A stretch of 64,000 nucleotides of DNA from Nipponacmea schrenckii. Its lineage: Eukaryota > Mollusca > Gastropoda > Lottiidae. The notes below the pieces were generated by a model that was given only the letters and a program-made list of their open reading frames with translations, had not been told where the DNA came from and searched no databases. The translations under genes and the position numbers were made by a program. Below are positions 30,667 through 43,108 of this stretch, piece after piece. The first letter of the stretch is position 1. Each line of letters begins with the position of its first letter. The stretch covers positions 1,054,001 through 1,118,000 of the forward strand of contig JAUJPP010000012.1 in NCBI GenBank assembly GCA_030562195.1, written 5' to 3'.

Positions 30667-31616
30667 ATTTTTAATACAATAGATTTGATAAAAGAAACAC
30701 AACAAAAGAATTTTATTATAAAATCAATAATTAATAATAATATTACAAGTATAAATAAATTCAAAGGTTCATAATTAATACAACATTATCATAAATAGTT
30801 ATTAATTGTTTTCTCAACTGCGCATGATCGAAAAGCGTACTACTAGTACGGGTCCTTAGTTACGGATGTTGTTATTCAGTTACTAGTCAACTGCGCAGTC
30901 TCAGAGGAATGATATTCCTATTTTATGTTAATAAGTTACTCCAATACGCAGTCTCAGAGGAATGATATTCCTTTTCTATGTTAATAAGATCACATGGTAC
31001 ATTACACATATTTCTGAGTCAATACTGTATTATTGATTATTCATAACATCTGGTGGAATACTTGCCACGTAACCTGAAACATAAAATGGAGAATTTATTA
31101 TTAAATATATTTTACACACTCACCTTTCAGTTAATGAACAGAATCTCAAACTGTTTTAGATAAGATTGATAAATAACATTAGTTTCCAAAACGTTACTTC
31201 TTCAGAATTATTTTGAAACATTGTTTGATTTCTGAAACCATTCGTTCTAGTTTTACAATTGACAAACTAACGAAAATTTGATATTATTAAACGGTTAATA
31301 TTAGATATAGATATTACATACCTTAATTGGATATAATTCTGTTAATCTCTTGTCCAAAGAATATTACACCTAGAGTAAACAGAAACTAAACTGTACAGTA
31401 ACACGGCCGGCTTCAAAATGAGTTGGCAAGTAACAGGTGTGATCTATTACGACGCAGTTAATAAAGTTCGAGAATATTCTAGAATGTTAAAGAGAATATT
31501 GATTAAACAATTTTAATAATTTAGCAGACGAATTTAGTTATAACAATATGAAGTTTAAAGTGAATGTTTATTTAAGACATTTTTTGGTTATTTAAAGGGA
31601 GGGCGGGTGGGCAAAT
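30667..31616. promoter_or_regulatory. Upstream region of the capsid module with paired 42-bp repeats
   Basis: No gene seen. Two direct repeats of 42 bp, 53 bp apart in register (30894-30935 and 30947-30988), share CGCAGTCTCAGAGGAATGAT. Each holds the perfect inverted repeat GGAAT-GAT-ATTCC. A palindrome-like GTACTACTAGTAC lies at 30838-30850. The pair sits about 230-320 bp upstream of the first gene of the minus-strand module, so a regulatory or origin role is possible but unproven. The rest, to 31616, is unrecognised AT-rich DNA. Confidence 0.4.
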
Positions 31617-31717
31617 AGTAGTATATGAGCTTATAGATATCCGGTAGCTCGGAGCGGAGCGGAGCGAAGCGGAGCGGAGCGGAGGGGTGCCGGATATCTA
31701 TAAGCTCATATACTACT
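31617..31717. repeat. Hairpin with 28-bp perfect arms and a GGAGC-repeat loop
   Basis: The arms at 31617-31644 and 31690-31717 are perfect reverse complements (inner ends ATATCCGG and CCGGATAT). The 45-base loop is mainly GGAGC/GAAGC repeats. The loop strand is purine-rich, so the single strand would form a stable cruciform or an RNA stem-loop. Confidence 0.95.
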
Positions 31718-31926
31718 CATACACCCACCAACAGTTTTGATTGCAAGTTCAAATCATTGTTTGTTGTCCCTTCACATTTGGTTCATTTCTATTTTATAGA
31801 GATTTTTTAAGCAGACAAGATAAAAATCAAAAGATTCCATATATTAAAGAAATACATAAATAGTTTACATGCATGCCAAAGTACGGTAGAGACAATATCT
31901 TAGAATAAACGAGTTTAGCACTAAAA
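31718..31926. other. Nothing recognised
   Basis: AT-rich spacer between the hairpin and the duplicated block. Confidence 0.5.
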
Positions 31927-34900
31927 ATAAATTAGTCTGTTTTGTTAAAGTGTGATACCTATAAATGCAGGAGAAAAAATGCGATGTAAATAAATTAATT
32001 AATTTATTTGTTGGATATAATTATGAATCGAACCCAGACGTGCACTAACAGTCTACAGTTTATATAATAGCACTTCGGACTAAACTTATTAAAGTATCTG
32101 TCTACATCAAAACTACAGTTAATCTCTGTCTAAATGCCTTAAATTGGACATTGATGTGCCTGACTGTAAATTGACCATAACTTATAAATTGTACCCTAAT
32201 TCGCACATGTGTAATTTGTTACAACACCTCCTCAATTGTCATGCAACCTTGAGATATATTAAGGACGGATAATATCAATATCAAACTTACCACAATTATA
32301 GTAATAGCAACTGTGTATAATAATGTCTGCTGTTATAAAGTCAATTTACTGGAACTCCTTTACCTAATACTTCATTACTCATATAGACCACTTGTAACAT
32401 TGATCTTTACTTGAATTTTAGAACACTGCTGAATCAATGGATTCTTGGGTTTTTTGCTCACTTAGCTTTGAATAAACAAGGAGTAAATGGTTTAGTGCTA
32501 TCATTGTTCAAAACCTTGGCCGTATATGGTATAGAGCACAGATCGTTAAATGTAAATTGGTAAAAATCTCAATTTCAGAAATAATTTTTTTTTTTTTTTT
32601 TTTGTAGGTCGAACCATTGTTTACTTCAATTTATGAATACCATGTACCACAACCTTCAGAAATGCGTCCCTTGACTTATCTGCATCTTTTAACTTAAAAA
32701 AAATCCTAACAATAATTGTTCTACCTGTACGCCAAAACTATTTTAAAATATTCCGTAATTTCATGAATCATGAAGCCCCTTGTTAACACCGTACCAACCT
32801 TAATTATTCTTATCGCCACTTTAAATGGCATGTATTTTAAAAGATAATTTGTAACCAAATGATGGGAAGATATTCAAGATATCAAAAAAGTTGCCAGTCC
32901 TGTCTATTTCATTCTGAAAATTTAAAAAAGGACCCCTAAAAACAACATGGTGATAATAATTTGTCATCATTGACTGTCCTAGATATATTCAGATAACAAG
33001 ACCCGGATGCTTGTTAACTTAGCTCCTATGCCTCGTTTGGGCTTCTTAATTGTTATTTTATGATCCTTATAGATTGTCTTAGATATCGTAGACTAAGATC
33101 TAGTCCACACACTTGACTGGTTTAATCTCAACCAGAACCTACTTTCTTTCCTTCGTGATCAATGATCAAAAGTTACTTTCAAGTTTTCCAAAAGTAAACC
33201 TGTCATTAGATTTTTTGGTATTTCTATCTAAAATATATTACCTAAAAATATACAAATAAACTGATTTATTGCCTTGGTTTTAGACCTCTGTTTGGAGGTG
33301 AGATTTATTTCTTATCAATAATCTCAATAAATGGTGAGAAGGAGATCTAAATTTAAACTATATAATGTAATTTTTTTTTGTTGCAAAATATAATACACGT
33401 AAAAAAAAAATGTATTTGTATTCATTCCTAAATTTTCTATCTTCTACCGTGTTTGAATGAAATAAAAGTTAATAATAAGGAGAAAGACAATATCTTAACG
33501 CTAGAAATTGTGACTAGAATCAGTCCCCAGATGTTCCTTATACAACAATGATAAAGGTAAATATTTCTACGTTGTCTTGTAAAACGGAATCAATTTTAAT
33601 TCTGTGTCTGAGACTAGATTTCTCTGAGAAATACCCTTTAAAGTACCAGAGGATCAAGTGTAGTGACTTGTATAATTTCATGAAGCATTGCACAAAACCT
33701 GTTTTAATACAGTAGCAGCATTTATTGTTCAAACCGCCAAAATAAAAGATACAATTTAAAAAATAATATATAACCAAATGAGGGGAAGACATTCAAGATA
33801 TAAACCAAGTTGCCAGTCCTGTCTATTTCATTCTGGAAATTTAGTAAAGGACTTCTAAAAACAACTTGGTGATTATAATTTTCATTTCGAACACGAATAC
33901 ATAGGGATTAGATGGGGTCAACTAGTATTTGAAGTAGCTCAGCTTTCATAACTGCGTTAAAGGCAGATCTTTAAGGGTGATGTACAGCTTTTAGGATCAA
34001 GTCCTTGGTAGTAGAACCAATTGCTTACTAGCAATAGACGATGTTGCTTACTTCAAAGATCAAGGCCAGGAGGTCTTATTGACCATCTCTAGATACCAAG
34101 ATCCGGAGCTTGCTGACTTAGCTCCTATGCCTCTTTGGGCTTCTTTATTGTTATTTTATGATCCTTATAGACTGTCCTAGATATCGTAGACTAAGACCTA
34201 GTCCACACACCTGCCTGGTTTAATCTCAACCAGAATCTACTTTCTTCCCTTCGTGATCAATGATCAAAGGTATATATTTGGTTATATTTATTTTTAAAAC
34301 TTTGTTTTTCAGCAATGAGCAATGATGCTAATTAATAAGGTTTTTTTGATTGGTTTTTTCTTGTGATTAAATTAGGATTGTGTAATACTTTTTCTTCTAA
34401 AGCTCAACGTCAACTACATCTAAACCTATTCAGTTCTAAAGGTATGATTCTTAGATACAGTCAGCTCAATAACATAAAATCTCTTTTTAAATCTCAAATA
34501 AATTGAAATTCTATAGGACAAAATAAAAACCTTTGTTATATGTTGGAAATCAAAGGAGAAACTCTGTATCCCAATTTCTACTATTGTAAATATAAACTAT
34601 CCTCTTTATTTTTATTCCATTCTGTCACAGGGACGATAGAAAACAAAAAATATGTCGTTAAAGTTCAATTAAAAGGGTTAATATAAAAAATATATATTTC
34701 TTGAACATCCTACTTAATTGTATCTACTTGATCAAAATTATTTGTTTAAAAGGGTTAATGATAAATGGAAAGTACTAATTCTTAATTACACATTTATTAC
34801 GCTCAAATCTTTTCAGTGGATTTCTTACGTCTAAAATAAACAATACAGATCTAAGATGTTTACGTAAACTTTGAAATAATTACATTAACTATTAGATTTT

Positions 34901-37900
34901 TTAAGTTACAACTTTTAAATATGTTCAGGGACACATTTGGTTAGATTTCGACGTGAAGTTTTCATAAATTTGAGCCAAAGAAATAATTCGGTTACAACAT
35001 AAAAGAAAGGCCTTCAATGTATTACACAGAAATGAACCATCTACCAAACCAGTATAATATAAAAACAACCCAAAAGTTATCAATATTTTATTAATTTATT
35101 TTCAAGAACCAAATTGTAAGAACTCACAAACCCAGTCCATTTTAAAAGCAACAAGCAACAAGCATGGCGATTTCTAATTTCTAGGAACCATTATTTAAGA
35201 GCTAAATTTAGAACGTTTATACGAAAATTACATAAAATTAAATTTCAACTGATTCAAAACGGAAATTCTTGAAACTATGGTATCAACTGAGAAACTAAAG
35301 AGTCAACTGAGAAACAAAGGAGTTAACCTAGACACGATGGTTTCAGCTGATAGACTATGGTATTAACTTACAAAACTATGGTATAAACATGCAAAACTAT
35401 GGTATTTACTTAGAAAACTATGGTATTAACATGCAAAACTATGGTATTTACTACTAAAACTATGTTAGTTACTTAGAAAACTAGTATTAACATGCAAAAC
35501 TATGGTATTTACTACTAAAACTATGTTAGTTACTTAGAAAACTATGGTATTGACTGATAATCTGGAAATGGAAGAAAACTACTCTGAAACTAGATTTGTT
35601 AACTTATATCTTAGATGTCTTACAGACAAGAGGCAGTGCTCAAGCCAAATGAATCATCTTTTACTTACGACCTTTTTATTACGAGATCTGTTGATTATGT
35701 ATAACAGATTAAAATTGTGTAGGTTACGTAGGAAAATAAATTATAATAATAAACATGGAAGCTACAAATGTTCTTCTTAAGAAGATTTAAAGCTTTTAGA
35801 AGGAAAAGGTGGACAAAAAATGCCTTATTTTCTGCCTATACGTTCTGTACGAAAGTCATTTGAAATTTATGAATTCTAGCTGAAATAGAATCGCGCATGC
35901 GATTCTAACAATTGTAAGGGCCATTTTAGCAGGTAGTAGTAGTAGAACCACAAATACATTCCAGTCTGTCTGGATGTAGAAATTGTGCTTTAGGTATTTG
36001 AGATTTAAAACTGATACCTAGGCAACTCCCTCAAGTACTGACACAGGCATTAGCATAATAAAGTATATTGTATAATGATTTTTTAGTGCAAATTTTTCTG
36101 TACTGATGTGAGTGTATAATGTTTTCTTAATTCAGTATCAAATCAGTTTATTGGGATTTGAATATGTATATTGTGTTATTATTCCATAAAAAAAGGATAT
36201 CACTTCTTACCTGACTCTAGTTCTCTACGTTCTGGAATTCTGTTTACTTTCTAAAATTCTTTTTTGTCGGATGAATTTTACGTTCAAAAGATCTTGGCTA
36301 AAAACAGTTGGTTGGTACTAATGTAGATGACGTCGTTTCCATCTGGAATTGGAAATTAAACTCACTGGATATAAAAATATATTATCCAAATTCTGATGTA
36401 TGTCGGCAATTGTGAAGCTAAAATTTCCTTTCAAAAAAATTAGCCTATATTTCTTTCAAAAAAGCACCAGAAAAGGACATTTTAATCCCATTAGTATATT
36501 TCTCCCAGAATTAAAATAAAAGAGCACTTACAATTCCCAATTGAAGCTTGTTTTTCATTAATTCTTTTCCCCTTTTTTGCTTGAATTATCCACTAGATCT
36601 TCTTTGTAGTCTTCCTGTTTTGCTCCAATTGTGTTGACATGGAAAGAAACATAAAAATTGTTTACTTGAAACCAATAAATATAAAACAAAACGACCCGTT
36701 ACTAAATAATACTTACCAAAATATCTCCATATAAATTATTTCTTGTTGATGTCCTTAATGGCGGTTTAAACTCCCTGTACTGCTTAGGTAAAGATTTGAA
36801 TATGTTGAAACACTAGTGTGGGTAAAAAGTGTTCAGATAAGACTCACTGTAGTGGACAAGGATTGGATGGTAGTGATTTGTGCTCAGATAGTTCAGTTCA
36901 GATTTTGCTGGTTTGAAATTCTGAACTTTTAATTGGTTCGTTTGAATTTTGATCCAATCAGATTTCGGGGAAGGGAGGGATTGAATCTTAGAATGTTAAA
37001 AATAGCGATGGCCATCGTAATACGCCAACATTTATAATGGTAGCCAATTTGTCTGAGAGGTTGAAAAAAAATATCGGGGAAGGGAGGGATTGAATGTCCC
37101 AAATGTACAGGCCTAGGGTGGAACACATATTTTATTGAGAAATGGGGATCTGTTGGATGGTTTTATCCTGTTCTGTTCTGATATTATGTCGCCTTTGTTC
37201 GAAAAATTGAAATGGGTTTATCGAGTTGGAAGGACGAAAATCGAGAATTAGATACCATTTTAGTACCTTATGTTAAACAGCCATTCAATCTGGAGCGTAA
37301 AAGCACTCGCTCAGAGAAATCGGATGTGAATCATACTGCCACCAAAGACGAGGGACTGTGTTCTGTAGCCTATTTCAAAGGAACAAGTGTCCTCATAAAT
37401 CAAGTCACACAGCCACGATACGTGGTCAGACACGCAAAGTTCAGCATATCTGTTCAGCATGTTTAAGGACTGATGCAGACATGACCATCCAGATTGCTCC
37501 ATGACATGTCCGAATAAACTTTTCGACATTTGACTAAATGGTGACTTAACAACCGACAGTGTAACTTCAGTGAGAAATCCAAATTTAAACTCGAACTTGA
37601 TTGAAATTGGCAGTACTATTAGGCAGTCAGGTGTTTACAATTACCTTGGATGTAGGATTCCAGTTGAATCTAAAATTGAATAATAAATATTTTGAATATT
37701 GCCTTGTATCTTACGGCGATCCTCTGATTGTGGACTTGATAAAATATGGATTTCCCATTGGTTTTGAGGGACACGTTTTAACATCCATTAATCCACGTAA
37801 TCATAAAGGTGCCGTTGATTTTTCTAAAGACATTGATAATTATTTCTTGAACGAACTTCATTATGGTTCAGTGATTGGCCCTTTCAACCTTAATCTTTTT

Positions 37901-38066
37901 CCACATGAATGTGCCACCTCCTCTTTAAACACGGTTCCTTAAAATCCAAACAGTCGTATAATCATTGTGGATTTAAGTTTTCTACCCGGAATTTCAGTTA
38001 ATGATGGTATACTAAAAGACATGTATCTTAATGTACCGGTGAATTTGACCTACCCTAATGTGGATG
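31927..38066 (+). repeat. Duplicated block, copy 1
   Basis: Collinear with 45412-52736, with a few percent difference and small indels. The left edge shares AGTCTGTTTTGTTA with the endonuclease remnant of the LINE that borders copy 2, so a scrap of that LINE was duplicated too. The right end is a DIRS-like RT fragment. Inside, a stretch of about 1.1 kb is itself repeated in diverged form: landmarks at 32890 and 33810 (AAGTTGCCAGTCCTGTCTAT) and at 33010 and 34100 (TTAGCTCCTATGCCT). Apart from the RT fragment I see no recognisable gene. Copy 1 has the empty sites for the MITE and LTR-like insertions in copy 2. Confidence 0.9.
35275..35555 (+). repeat. Minisatellite AAACTATGGTATTAAC in duplicated block, copy 1
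   Basis: About fourteen degenerate units of 18-22 bp, alternating AACATGCAAAACTATGGTAT and ACTTAGAAAACTATGG types. The homologous array at 48716-49205 in copy 2 is longer, so the two arrays changed length after duplication. Confidence 0.9.
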
Positions 38067-38160
38067 ACCTAGTGGAAATAGTCAAAGAAAAGGGAAAAGG
38101 ATGCTTACTCTATAAACATGTCTTAAAACGGGCTTATATTATATATTTATTTGTTTCATT
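37601..38160 (+). pseudogene. DIRS-like reverse transcriptase, N-terminal fragment (copy 1)
   Basis: A single frame with one internal TAA near 37940 carries the features before the RT palm in DIRS/Ngaro-type elements. These are the LIKYGFPIGF segment, NHKGAVDFSKDIDNYF, ELHYGSVIGPF and, after the stop, RIIIVDLSFLPGISVNDGI with LKDMYLNVP and a VDDLVEIVK segment. The first palm aspartate motif should follow at LLYKHVLKRAY; there the expected D is replaced and the similarity ends. No RNase H or tyrosine recombinase follows within 2 kb. The same fragment ends copy 2 at the scaffold gap. Confidence 0.7.
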
Positions 38161-40386
38161 TCTTCAGATTCTTTTCCATTGGTTTGAATATCATTTTTCA
38201 ATTGCTGTACAAAAGCATTTATATTTCTTGAGAACAAGTTTACAGTGGAGTTTAAATTTGCCAAATCATTCAATTGCACGTAATTTTTCGTAAACTATGT
38301 TGCGTTGCTCGTACAATATAATCAATTTCTTTACCTTTTTCAAGTTGATTTGCATTTGTTTTCGAATTGCTGTATGTGAGTTTTCGAATGCTGAGCCATA
38401 TCGATCCTATAAAAAAATGTGACCATGTTACGGTAGGCCTTGGCTTGAACTATCTGATATATTTGGGCATTTTTTTTAATGACAATGACTGTCAGAGAAT
38501 TATAGGTCATATGGAAAAATAAAATGGCTAAATGTTTTCTAATATTGTACTGTTTGACAAACGAATTGTAATTGGCTGGGGCCTACGGTTGAAGAGAGAG
38601 AGAGGGTACGACTTACCGTTTTCAAAGTCGCACTGCAAATGGCACGAGGTGCATGTGTCCATGTAGATGCGGATTAATTGATAAAAATCAGATTAGCTTG
38701 GAGCTACAGGTCTTTTTTAATGTTTACATAGTCAGATCAACGAACTGGTCAATCAAGCCAAAACGAAAATTACGAGAACTTTCTTCGTCACCGAAGCACC
38801 CCTTTTGTTTGGAAGCTTGTAGGTCCACCATGATTTAATAAAATATTTAGTAAAAAAAAAAACACCAATTCACAATGACAAAGGGAAAGAACGACACATA
38901 TTAAAAGTTGTGAAGGGGATGTGAGCATTTGTCGGATCTGATCTGAAACTGAAACAACTGACCTGTCTCGCTCTCAGTGATAAGTAGGCTGTTTGATGCA
39001 CGGAAAAGTCAATGAACTGATAACGACAACATATCACATTACTAAATAATAGGCTAATTTATAGCATCTGTGATGTGTTGATGGGTGGAAAACATTGCGT
39101 TCATTTAGGCTAATATATCAACTTCATGTCGATAAGTATTGCCACCAAGTTTCATCATCTCTATAAATAGGGGCCTACGAGTTAGGCCTAGCCTAGACAG
39201 AGATTGAGCAATGACATATTTATTTGATCAATAGGCCTAGTACAGATTTTAATGTAGGCTAGTCTACAACTGAAAAACATTTACTGTCGTATTTCGTAAA
39301 CTTGTTACCATAAAATGGACTAAAAAAGATATTTGTACTGTACATGCCTCGGGCATTCTATGTTTCAATTGTCACAAAACGTCAACAAAAGCGTACTATA
39401 AACTTTCTTTGAAATAGGGCGTTTGGTCTACAGGAAAATAGAAAAAAAATAATAGTGCATGCTAATTGGGTTCAATTTAGGCTTTTGCATCGTAGGCTTT
39501 TGTTAGGAAGCCTACATCAGTTTTATAAAAAAAAAAATGTTTACATACATAGGCTAAGTCATAATAAGAAGAAAATAACGATCAAACCTTTATTTTTTTT
39601 ATTATATAAATGTAGGCCCTAATCACGGCGCTGAAATAAAATGTTTTGCTTGGATTCCAACACACCTTGGATCAAATTAACCAGGCCCTCTCAAAACTGT
39701 TTGTATAGGCCTAAAGTCACGATTTTTTATGAAATACCTTTGCTTGGCATTATACAAACATTCAAACTTATTAGGCCTATTTGTGCACACATTCTAGTAA
39801 TATCAGAGGATGAAGTTTTAACAAAAGCTAGGTCTATAGTACATGACAGGACTTGTCAATGTGAAATAATGAAAAAAATATCCATTATCCATTATCATCT
39901 CTTCAATAACTAATTATCAAAACACAGTTCCTCTAAAGTAAAATACATTAATTCATACAAAATAATAATTTATACCTTTATATCATTCAGAGAGCACAAA
40001 ATTATTTTCACATGAATTTATGAATGGTGATAAAAACACATTGTAATAAACCAGTCTTTTACCAAAAATTAATGTAATTTTAATACATTTATTTCACAGA
40101 GGATGACGATACGAAATGAAATGAAATTTATAATTCCTGTCAGACAATGTAAAGCAGAAAATATCTGAAAGATAGCTTGTCTGAAAATCATCATTCAGGA
40201 ATGGTACATTTATTTCCATGGTTTATTTTTGATTGCTTTTAGCGCGTGTAAATTTTCATTTATTTTTCATGTATTTGCATGAGTTATATTGCTTTGCTTT
40301 TTGCATGGAATATTTTTTTTGCTCGTGTTTTTTTCATTGATATATTATTTTTCACATAAATTTTAAGGGGAATATCAAGGGGTATT
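38161..40386. other. Unrecognised stretch between DIRS and Helentron remnants
   Basis: About 2.2 kb, rich in short TAGGCCTA-type motifs between 39.1 and 39.8 kb. The open frame at 39641-39913 has no family features. One candidate exon is listed separately (38617-38662). Confidence 0.45.
38617..38662 (-). CDS. Weak candidate first exon, cysteine-rich
   Basis: On the minus strand an ATG opens MDTCTSCHLQCDFEN and ends at a perfect donor, G|GTAAGT. The C-x2-C-x3-C spacing recalls TNF-receptor-type cysteine repeats, but 15 residues cannot establish that. No continuing exon was found to the left. Confidence 0.2.
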
Positions 40387-41540
40387 TCAATTGCAGTTAA
40401 GATGCATTTCTATCAAACTAAGATTCAATTTTTGAATAATAGATTTGATTTTGCGTCTGTAATCTGTTGCATATTGTTGGCTGACTTTCAAAATTTTCTT
40501 ACATTCTTCAGAGTGTGATTGAAGATTAAAATCACCAAGTATAACAGTGAATTCATTTTCAGTCATTTTAGATTTTGCATATTCTAAGGCATTTACCAAC
40601 TCTTTTACAGAAGTCTTAGGAGGTTTATAGACTCCTAATATTTACAAGGGTTTTACATTGCTTTCGTGTTTCATATATATGATAATCAGAGACATTTCAA
40701 CTCACTGTGAATTTACATTTTGTACTCGGGTACTTTGCAGTGAAAATATATGATCTCTAATATAAATTGCCATTCCATGTAGAGATTTACTATTTTCAGT
40801 AGTGTAATCGTTTCTGCAGAAGTGAAAACCAGGAATATCATACATTCCAGCTTGCTTTAGTTTTAACCTTGTTTCAGAGATTATTATTACAGAGGAGTTT
40901 ATTAATACCGGATTAATTTTCACATGTTCAAAATATTTCTGCAATGATCTTGCATTTTGATAAGATATTACTATTTCATTTTCAGAATACACTGGAAAAT
41001 CAGGTGTGCGAAATTTCAGAATTCTTTCATTGCGTAGAGAGTTCATTTCTTCTTTCACTTCCATTGCAACTTTTATTTTACTTTCTGCCAGGTTTAATAT
41101 GTGCAGTCCTTCTAGAGTTTTGACTCGACCCAAACCGACATAGTGAATGTGAGCCATCTTGCGACCAACAAAGTCAACAACAACCTTATCCAAGGTGTCA
41201 CCTTGTGACCGGTGAATGGGTTTAGCTGCTAAAGGTCTTAATGGTATTTGCATATCTTTCCCTAAATTACTTGCAAGAGGTCCATAGTTGTTGCTCAGGT
41301 CTTCAAAAATAAAACCGTCAAAGACAGGTTTTAATTGAAATAGGTCTCCAATAACAATTACATGTACTCCTCCAAATAATAGCGGTGATCCTTTCAGATC
41401 TTGCAAGCGTTTGTTTACAAAGTTAAACATTCCATTTCCGACCATGGATATTTCATCAATAAATAACACTTTCAACCCACCAAGGGTTGTGAGTAAAGTG
41501 TTTAACCTACTACAATCTAAAGGTTTATATTCTATATAAA
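40387..41540 (-). pseudogene. Helentron-like Pif1 helicase fused to an AP-type endonuclease (remnant)
   Basis: Starting mid-helicase near 41540 (CSRLNTLLTTLGG), the frame carries Walker B (VLFIDEISM), motif III (VIVIGDLFQLKPV), then directly motif V (HRSQGDTLDKVVVDF) and motif VI (HYVGLGRVKTLEGL). About 200 residues that normally lie between III and V are missing, so there is an internal deletion. An endonuclease-exonuclease-phosphatase domain follows: YQNARSLQKYF, IIISETRLK, GMAIYIRDHI, and after a break near 40640 the catalytic GDFN. Rep-Pif1 proteins with a C-terminal endonuclease define Helentrons, the Helitron branch common in molluscs and other animals. The Rep domain and Walker A are absent, cut off where the MITE fragment begins. 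This copy is inactive. Confidence 0.75.
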
Positions 41541-41694
41541 TAGACTACAATTTCAATTGTAGACTTTGTCAACAGGACACACAATTTTCAGACTGACTGG
41601 AGACCAGTCGCGTACAACACGGAAAAAAATGAAAAGTGAAATGTAACAAAGGCCCAAAACGACCCCTAAAAATGAAGCCTGGGCCTCTTTAAAA
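41541..41694 (-). mobile_element. Fragment of the TTAA-type MITE
   Basis: Reverse-complement match to the first 155 or so bases and left end of the element at 22006-22496. It ends GAAGCCTGGGCCTCTTTAA, the same inverted repeat with TTAA. Only one end is present; it abuts the helicase remnant. Confidence 0.75.
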
Positions 41695-41696
41695 GG

Positions 41697-42550
41697 GAAA
41701 ATTTAAAATGTTTAAAATATTTAAAAATTGTGTTTGTTTTTTTAAGAAAAATTACAATTTCACACCGAAATATTGATGAATTAACTATTTATTATAGGTT
41801 ATCAGATATCATTGAGTATTATTTATCGTTATAAACGTTAAACGTATAACACCAATTTAAAATTGTTAGTTTATTCTCTAGTTTTGAATTTTAAAAACAA
41901 ACTAAAGCATTAAAATTTGTTGGATGTTATTTATATGAAAGTAGATTTTGACAGAATATCAAAATCCAGGATGGCCACTTTTTTTTTTTTTTTTTTTTTT
42001 TTTTTTAGTGGTTTTTTGTTTGTCGTTGGTCTCGGCGTGTTGTCTGTGATCTGTTAATGTTGTTTGTTTGTCGCTGGTCTTTGCATGTTTTCTTGTCTGT
42101 TGCTTGTTTGTCGCTGGTCTATTGTTGTTTGTCAAAACGCAGAAAGGCTACAGAAGTACCATAGGCGCAAGTCTTTCATAGAGGGTTTTCCATAAAGTAC
42201 AATTTGACAATTTGTATCACGACATTCGATAGGCTAAAATCTGTTTACCAAGCTAACAAACAAAAAGCCTTTTTGAAATAACATTATAGGGCAATGATCA
42301 GTAAACCTTTAGGGCAATGATCAGTAAACTATAAGGACAATGATCAGTAAACTTTTAGGACGATAATCAATAAGCTTTTACGGCAATGAGCAGTAAACCT
42401 TGAAGGACAATAATTAATGATAATGATCTGTAAACTATTAAGGCAATGATCAGTAAACTATTAGGGCAATGATCAATTAACTTTTAGGACAAAAATCAGT
42501 AAACTATTAGGACAAAAATCAGAGAATCTTTGAGTCAATAATCTTTTATG
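41697..42550 (+). repeat. Dispersed repeats R1 (partial), R2 and R3 with minisatellite
   Basis: In order: an R1 3' part (41697-41880); the R2 T-rich stretch with a run of more than 25 T (41881-42120); and the R3 block with CATAGGCGCAAGTCTTTCAT and about twelve units of GGGCAATGATCAGTAAACTA (42121-42550). The same order of parts is seen at 21.6-23.0 kb and 56.9-58.5 kb. Confidence 0.8.
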
Positions 42551-43108
42551 AAATTGGTCAAAAAGCTTTTTGAAAAGGAACGTGAAATTTAGTGACGAGT
42601 TGATGCAGTCATTAGAGCGAACTTATGACTACAATGTGCCAACATTCACACTGCACAAGCTCATACAGGACTCCACTAAAATATTATGTTAATGATTGTA
42701 TACGGGTTTAGAATTTTAATATTGTTGCAAACAAAAGTTGATATAAAACTTAAGACTCTAAACAAAAATTTGAAACACAAATCTAACTTACCTATTATGG
42801 CCGTTCCACTCCACTCCTAAATTAAAAGTGACAATAAAAATTAGCCACATTTTGTTTTATATAGATAACGCGGACGTTATAGTAAAACAATGACGTGACG
42901 TCATAACCTTTAGAAGCCAAAATTTTAAAATTTGAAAATATTTAAAAATTGTGTTTATTTTTGAAGGAAAAATTACAATTTTACACTGAAATATTGTTGA
43001 ATTAACTATTTATTATAGGTTATCAGATATCATTTAGTACTATTTATCATTACAAAGCTATTACAAGTTAAAAGTAGAATACTAATTTTTAAAATTGTTA
43101 GTTTATTC
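42551..43108 (+). repeat. Dispersed repeat R1, full copy
   Basis: Collinear with 9829-10385, including the short frame ending HKLIQDSTKIL. The boundary with the integrase fragment is TTTATTCTCTAC|AATTCCAAATCCC. Confidence 0.85.

Noticed and set aside
39641..39913. 90-codon plus-strand frame
   Set aside because: No motif, no splice context and AT-biased composition like the surroundings.
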